In this document: in pieces, positions 6,087-9,440 of the stretch
How the letters are laid out: every line of letters begins with the position of its first letter
Numbering within the stretch: the first letter of the stretch is position 1
Assembly (NCBI GenBank): GCA_015654605.1
Contig: JAATGO010000413.1
Coordinates: forward strand, 1 to 9,440
Source of the DNA: Betaproteobacteria bacterium
Lineage (GTDB): Bacteria > Pseudomonadota > Gammaproteobacteria > Burkholderiales > Burkholderiaceae
DNA length: 9,440 nucleotides
Direction of reading: 5' to 3'
Notes under the pieces: generated by a model
Databases searched by the model: none
The model's input: only the letters and a program-made list of their open reading frames with translations
What the model was told of the DNA's origin: nothing
Position numbers and translations under genes: made by a program

Positions 6087-7454
6087 ATGCTAGATAATCT
6101 CACCCAACGCCTTGCCAAAGTTGTTAAAACCATGCGCGGCGAGGCTCGCCTGACGGAAGCCAATACCGCCGATATGCTACGTGAAGTACGATTGGCGTTG
6201 CTCGAAGCAGACGTTGCACTACCTGCTGTGCGAGAATTCATCGCCAAGGTAAAAGAAAAATCGCTGGGAGAAGAAGTCATCGGCTCCCTGACGCCGGGAC
6301 AGGCGCTGGTCGGTGTCGTGCAGCGTGAACTGGCCAGCCTCATGGGAGCTGACCTCGGTGCTGAAGCGACCCAGCTCAATTTTGCCACCCAACCGCCAGC
6401 TATTATTCTCATGGCCGGTCTGCAAGGTGCGGGCAAAACCACCACCGTTGGTAAACTTGCCAAATATTTACGTGAAGATAAAAAGAAAAAAGTCCTGACC
6501 GTCTCCGCTGACGTCTATCGTCCTGCTGCAATTGGCCAATTGCAAACAGTGACAGCACAAGCTGGTGCCGATTTTTTCCCGTCCTTACCCACAGATAAAC
6601 CTGTCGACATCGCGTTAGCCGCACTCGATTATGCAAAGAAGCATTTTCATGATGTCCTGATTATCGACACCGCTGGACGCCTAGGAATTGATGAGGCAAT
6701 GATGGCGGAGATCAGCGCACTACATGCCAGCGTCCATCCCATAGAAACTTTGTTTGTCGTAGATGCCATGCTTGGCCAAGATGCCATCAATACAGCAAAA
6801 GCATTTAGCGATGCCCTGCCACTGACTGGAATTATTCTCACTAAACTAGACGGTGACTCAAGAGGTGGGGCAGCATTATCGGTACGCTATATCACCGGCA
6901 AACCCATCAAATTTGCAGGTGTGGCAGAGAAACTGGATGGTCTGGAGGCATTTGATCCAAGCCGCATGGCCAATCGCATACTGGGCATGGGTGATATTCT
7001 AGCCTTGGTGGAAGAGGCGAAAAAAGGCTTGGATGCTGCTGCCGCACAAGATCTGGCGCAAAAAATCAAAGGTGGAGGGAAATTTGACCTGAACGATTTT
7101 AAAGCGCAACTCTCCCAGATGAAAAAAATGGGGGGACTCTCCAGTATGCTGGACAAATTACCCGCACAATTTCAACAAGCGGGGAGTGGCGCCAATATGG
7201 ATCAAGCAGAAAAACAAATACGCCGTATGGAAGGCATCATCAACTCGATGACTCCCCATGAACGAGCCAAACCAGAACTCATCAAAGCCACTCGCAAAAG
7301 GCGCATTGCCACAGGTGCCGGCGTCCAGGTGCAAGAAGTTAACCGCATGCTTGCACAATTTGACCAAATGCAGGGCATGATGAAAAAATTAAAAAGTGGT
7401 GGCATGATGAAAATGATGCGTAGTATGAAAGGCATGATGCCTGGCATGCGCTGA
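6087..7454 (+). CDS. ffh: Signal recognition particle protein Ffh (SRP54 homologue)
   Basis: Ffh is the GTPase subunit of the bacterial signal recognition particle. With 4.5S RNA it binds signal sequences of nascent inner-membrane proteins and docks with FtsY to deliver ribosomes to the translocon. At 455 residues it is full length. The N domain covers about 1-90. The G domain shows G1 GLQGAGKTT (111-119), DTAGRLG (194-200) and TKLDGD (252-257). The M domain at the end has the RNA-binding helix region (RMEGIINSMTPHERAKP, then RKRRIATGAG) and a methionine-rich tail (MMKMMRSMKGMMPGMR), the signal-peptide-binding surface. The start fits the usual MLDNLTQRL beginning, although its ribosome binding site is weak. 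It is transcribed alone, away from the ABC operon, and ends at its own terminator. Confidence 0.98.
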   Translation: MLDNLTQRLAKVVKTMRGEARLTEANTADMLREVRLALLEADVALPAVREFIAKVKEKSLGEEVIGSLTPGQALVGVVQRELASLMGADLGAEATQLNFATQPPAIILMAGLQGAGKTTTVGKLAKYLREDKKKKVLTVSADVYRPAAIGQLQTVTAQAGADFFPSLPTDKPVDIALAALDYAKKHFHDVLIIDTAGRLGIDEAMMAEISALHASVHPIETLFVVDAMLGQDAINTAKAFSDALPLTGIILTKLDGDSRGGAALSVRYITGKPIKFAGVAEKLDGLEAFDPSRMANRILGMGDILALVEEAKKGLDAAAAQDLAQKIKGGGKFDLNDFKAQLSQMKKMGGLSSMLDKLPAQFQQAGSGANMDQAEKQIRRMEGIINSMTPHERAKPELIKATRKRRIATGAGVQVQEVNRMLAQFDQMQGMMKKLKSGGMMKMMRSMKGMMPGMR

Positions 7455-7497
7455 GAATCGCATAAAAGATAACAACAAAATAAGCGAAATAAAACCG

Positions 7498-7525
7498 TAA
7501 GGACGAAAAAATCTCGTCCTTATTT
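7498..7525 (+). terminator. Rho-independent terminator after ffh
   Basis: A perfect 9-bp stem TAAGGACGA/TCGTCCTTA with the 7-base loop AAAAATC begins 43 bases after the ffh stop and is followed by a short T-run. The T-run is only three bases, so efficiency may be modest. Confidence 0.75.
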
Positions 7526-7786
7526 GCAGTTCCCCCTCTGCCCCCTCTTTTTTGCTACATTCCTATTTTTTATCCCCTGTCATCAGAACCGTTTTAACTA
7601 CAGGAACATGCCCTTGGAACCCGCAGTATTAAGCGGTTTCTTTCAACCAAGAAAGAAATGTTGAATAGCGTGATGTTTTCCCCCACAAACACGCAAAAAG
7701 TACTTGCGTCAAGGGGAAAAGCACACCACTATTAACGTTGCGTAATTTGACGCACTTAACCAATTCCTTCTCAAGGAGGCTTACAG
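7526..7786 (+). other. Leader and control region of the SWIB gene
   Basis: About 260 bases lie between the ffh terminator and the SWIB gene. The first part is pyrimidine-rich with T-runs. At 7637-7658 a perfect 8-bp stem TTTCTTTC/GAAAGAAA closes a six-base loop. From 7691 to 7754 the hexamer TTGCGT or its complement occurs four times (see the repeat entry). TATTAA at 7730-7735 could be a -10 with GCGTCA 18 bases upstream, but this is weak. The ribosome binding site AAGGAGG seven bases before the ATG is as good as they come, suggesting high expression. No open frame here looks like a gene, and a small RNA cannot be excluded. Confidence 0.5.
7691..7754. repeat. Four copies of a TTGCGT/ACGCAA motif upstream of the SWIB gene
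   Basis: ACGCAA (7691-7696) faces TTGCGT (7704-7709) across seven bases. TTGCGT recurs at 7738-7743 and faces GACGCA (7749-7754). TGCGTCAA (7705-7712) is also a perfect inverted copy of TTGACGCA (7747-7754). The arrangement could bind a dimeric regulator cooperatively or fold into alternative hairpins in the leader. Confidence 0.5.
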
Positions 7787-8197
7787 ATGGTCACCGCAAA
7801 AAAACCAGCTGCTGTAAAGAAGCCCGTAGCAAAAAAACCTGTAGCAAAAGTTGCACCGAAAGCCAAAGCCGCACCAAAAGCAGCTGCAAAACCAGCAGCT
7901 AAACCTGCCGTAAAAAAAGCTGTTGCGAAAAAACCTGCTGCAAAGCGCACTCCCAATGCCGCTTTCATGAAGCCATTAACACCATCGGCCGCATTAGGAG
8001 AAATAGTTGGTGCCAAACCACTACCTCGTACTGAAGTGACAAAAAAGGTATGGGAATATATCAAGAAGCACAAACTGCAAAATCCTGAAAACAAGCGCAA
8101 TATTGATGCTGACGACAAGCTGAAAGTTGTGTTTGGCGGTAAAAAACAGGTCTCTATGTTTGAAATGACCAAGCTTATTTCCGCACATCTGAAATAA
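7787..8197 (+). CDS. SWIB/MDM2-domain protein with histone-H1-like lysine/alanine tail
   Basis: This is a 136-residue basic protein. Residues 1-56 are a repetitive lysine/alanine/proline/valine tail (KKPAAVKKP-type units) with 17 lysines and no acidic residue before E72, like the tails of H1-like bacterial DNA-binding proteins. Residues about 61-136 form a SWIB domain, recognisable by FMKPLTPS, then VWEYIKKHKLQNP, NIDADDKLK and MFEMTKLISAHLK. SWIB domains are best known from eukaryotic SWI/SNF chromatin complexes and also occur in Chlamydia and some Proteobacteria, sometimes fused to topoisomerase. The tail suggests DNA or RNA binding and the domain suggests a protein contact; a nucleoid-associated role is inference. 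The start is fixed by AAGGAGG seven bases upstream. It is monocistronic, between two terminators. Tail length probably varies between strains because of its repeats. Confidence 0.93.
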   Translation: MVTAKKPAAVKKPVAKKPVAKVAPKAKAAPKAAAKPAAKPAVKKAVAKKPAAKRTPNAAFMKPLTPSAALGEIVGAKPLPRTEVTKKVWEYIKKHKLQNPENKRNIDADDKLKVVFGGKKQVSMFEMTKLISAHLK

Positions 8198-8208
8198 GTC
8201 TCTCCGGT

Positions 8209-8231
8209 TTTTGCAAGCCTGGTTTGCAAAA
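8209..8231 (+). other. Hairpin overlapping the foot of the shared terminator
   Basis: TTTTGCAA (8209-8216) and TTGCAAAA (8224-8231) form a perfect 8-bp stem with a 7-base loop, starting 12 bases after the SWIB stop. Its right arm shares four bases with the left arm of the larger terminator hairpin, so the two helices compete at their junction. It may be incidental or may protect the 3' end. Confidence 0.4.
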
Positions 8232-8266
8232 CAAAAACACCCGCATCGCGCGGGTGTTTTTGTTTT
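8228..8266. terminator. Bidirectional terminator between the SWIB gene and proS
   Basis: A perfect 17-bp inverted repeat (arms 8228-8244 and 8250-8266, GC-rich toward the 5-base loop ATCGC, with T/A-rich feet) lies between two convergent genes. On either strand the transcript forms a strong GC stem followed by a GTTTTTGTTTT tract, so it should stop both the SWIB and the proS transcripts. Confidence 0.93.
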
Positions 8267-8307
8267 CAGGATCTGCTGTTACCTCGGCAAAAACCCAACC
8301 GACAACA

Positions 8308-9440
8308 TCAACTTGCCAGTTTCCCCTGAATAAATGCCAACACCTCAGACAGTGCTACTGTGGCGGCAGCACTATCGCGGCGTCCTTGGTATTCCACCAA
8401 ACCATCCTTCAGACTTCGCTCTCCGACAACCAGACGATGTGGTACCCCAATGAGCTCCCAATCTGCAAACATTGCTCCTGGACGCTCTCCCCTGTCATCC
8501 AGAATCACATCAATCCCTGCAGACGATAACAGAGCATACAATTTATCAATTTCGGTTTTCACAGCTTCGCTACGGTCATACCCCATCGGACATAGCACGA
8601 CTTCAAATGGCGCCAAGGATATTGGCCAGATGATGCCTTTGTCATCAAAATTCTGCTCTATTGCAGCACCCAGAATACGGGTGATACCAATGCCATAGCA
8701 TCCCATTTGCAGCAATTGTGGTTTGCCCGTTTCATCCAGATAAGTCGCTTTCATGGAGGCCGAATAGGTACTTCCCAACTGAAACACGTGCCCAACCTCG
8801 ATCCCGCGCTGGATCGCCAACACTCCCTTACCATCAGGGGAAGCATCGCCTTCCACCACATTGCGCAAATCAGCCACCACCGGTTCTGGTAAATCACGCC
8901 CCCAATTGACCCCGGTATAATGAAAGTCGACTTCATTTGCCCCGCAGACAAAATCACTCATGTTAGCCACAGTACGGTCCGCCACGATATGAACTGGCTT
9001 TTTGGTGCCAATGGGTCCCAGATACCCGGGCGGCGTCCCGAACCACTCGACGATCTCCGCTTCATTGGCAAATCGATAGCCAGCCAGACCAGGCACTTTA
9101 GATGCCTTGATTTCATTAAGCGCGTGATCTCCTCGCAGCAACAACAGCCACACTTCTTTCTGGTTATCCTGTTCTACTGTCAGAACAATGGACTTCACCG
9201 TCTGCGTCAATGGCAATTCCAGTAACTCAGCCACCGCCTCACATTTAGACTTCCCTGGTGTGGCTGTCTTTGCCAATGCGACACTTGCTGCAGGTCTGCT
9301 CGTATTCGCTGGCATCGCTTCGGCGGCTTCCATGTTGGCCGCGTAATCCGAGGTCGGACAATAAACCAAGGCATCCTCTCCCGTAGCCGCAATCACATGA
9401 AATTCATGAGAGCCAGACCCGCCGATGGCACCATTGTCAG
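8308..9440 (-). CDS. proS: Prolyl-tRNA synthetase, C-terminal two-thirds
   Basis: ProRS attaches proline to tRNA-Pro in the cytoplasm. The reading frame is open to the right edge. About 376 residues are present, and the roughly 200 N-terminal residues (motif 1 and part of motif 2) are outside, judged against a usual bacterial length near 570. The window begins at the [15 protein letters not shown] segment, followed by [14 protein letters not shown]. Then comes the YbaK-like editing insertion ([18 protein letters not shown], then [16 protein letters not shown]), which hydrolyses mischarged Ala-tRNA-Pro and marks the bacterial form. Class II motif 3 is [17 protein letters not shown]. The C-terminal anticodon-binding domain includes VVLCPM and then [23 protein letters not shown]. 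An internal GTG at 9396 is not the true start. It ends facing the shared terminator. Confidence 0.97.
   Translation of the reverse strand, partial: DNGAIGGSGSHEFHVIAATGEDALVYCPTSDYAANMEAAEAMPANTSRPAASVALAKTATPGKSKCEAVAELLELPLTQTVKSIVLTVEQDNQKEVWLLLLRGDHALNEIKASKVPGLAGYRFANEAEIVEWFGTPPGYLGPIGTKKPVHIVADRTVANMSDFVCGANEVDFHYTGVNWGRDLPEPVVADLRNVVEGDASPDGKGVLAIQRGIEVGHVFQLGSTYSASMKATYLDETGKPQLLQMGCYGIGITRILGAAIEQNFDDKGIIWPISLAPFEVVLCPMGYDRSEAVKTEIDKLYALLSSAGIDVILDDRGERPGAMFADWELIGVPHRLVVGERSLKDGLVEYQGRRDSAAATVALSEVLAFIQGKLAS

Noticed and set aside
7771..8229. Minus-strand open frame of 152 codons opposite the SWIB gene
   Set aside because: It is phenylalanine/alanine-rich purely because it mirrors the lysine/alanine tail codons; the plus strand has the domain and the ribosome binding site.

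Overview
The window looks like a chromosomal segment of a betaproteobacterium. GC content is moderate by eye. The gene neighbourhood (class I ribonucleotide reductase, AmpD, a PP0621-type zinc-finger membrane protein, a YpjD/CcsA-like membrane protein, Ffh, a SWIB protein with a lysine/alanine tail, ProRS) fits the Nitrosomonadales/Methylophilales side of that class. This placement is inferred from gene content and protein character, not from a database search.

Layout. 1-993 (minus) is the N-terminal third of nrdA, running off the left edge. It starts with GTG behind a strong Shine-Dalgarno and carries two tandem ATP-cone domains. 994-1321 is its leader, with two NrdR-box-like elements 30 bp apart and several hairpins. 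1322-3011 (minus) is a compact cluster in transcription order ypjD-like, PP0621-like, ampD. 3237-5832 (minus) is a complete ABC importer of the nitrate/sulfonate/taurine (NrtBD/SsuBC/TauBC) type, in the order binding protein, permease, ATPase, tightly packed with coupled starts. 6087-7454 (plus) is ffh, the protein subunit of the signal recognition particle, followed by a hairpin terminator. 7787-8197 (plus) is a small basic protein with a histone-H1-like tail fused to a SWIB/MDM2 domain. It shares a near-perfect bidirectional terminator with proS (8308-9440, minus), which enters from the right edge without its N-terminus.

How the genes relate. Most are housekeeping: dNTP synthesis, peptidoglycan recycling, membrane protein targeting and tRNA charging. 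ypjD next to divergent ffh is a familiar proteobacterial arrangement; here the importer operon sits between them and looks like an accessory insertion. Its substrate cannot be fixed from sequence.

No CRISPR array, insertion sequence, tRNA or rRNA was seen. I found no convincing wholly new multi-gene system. The points most worth checking are the nrdA control region, the repeated TTGCGT motif in front of the SWIB gene, the SWIB protein itself, and the unassigned ABC importer with its dyad-rich upstream region.
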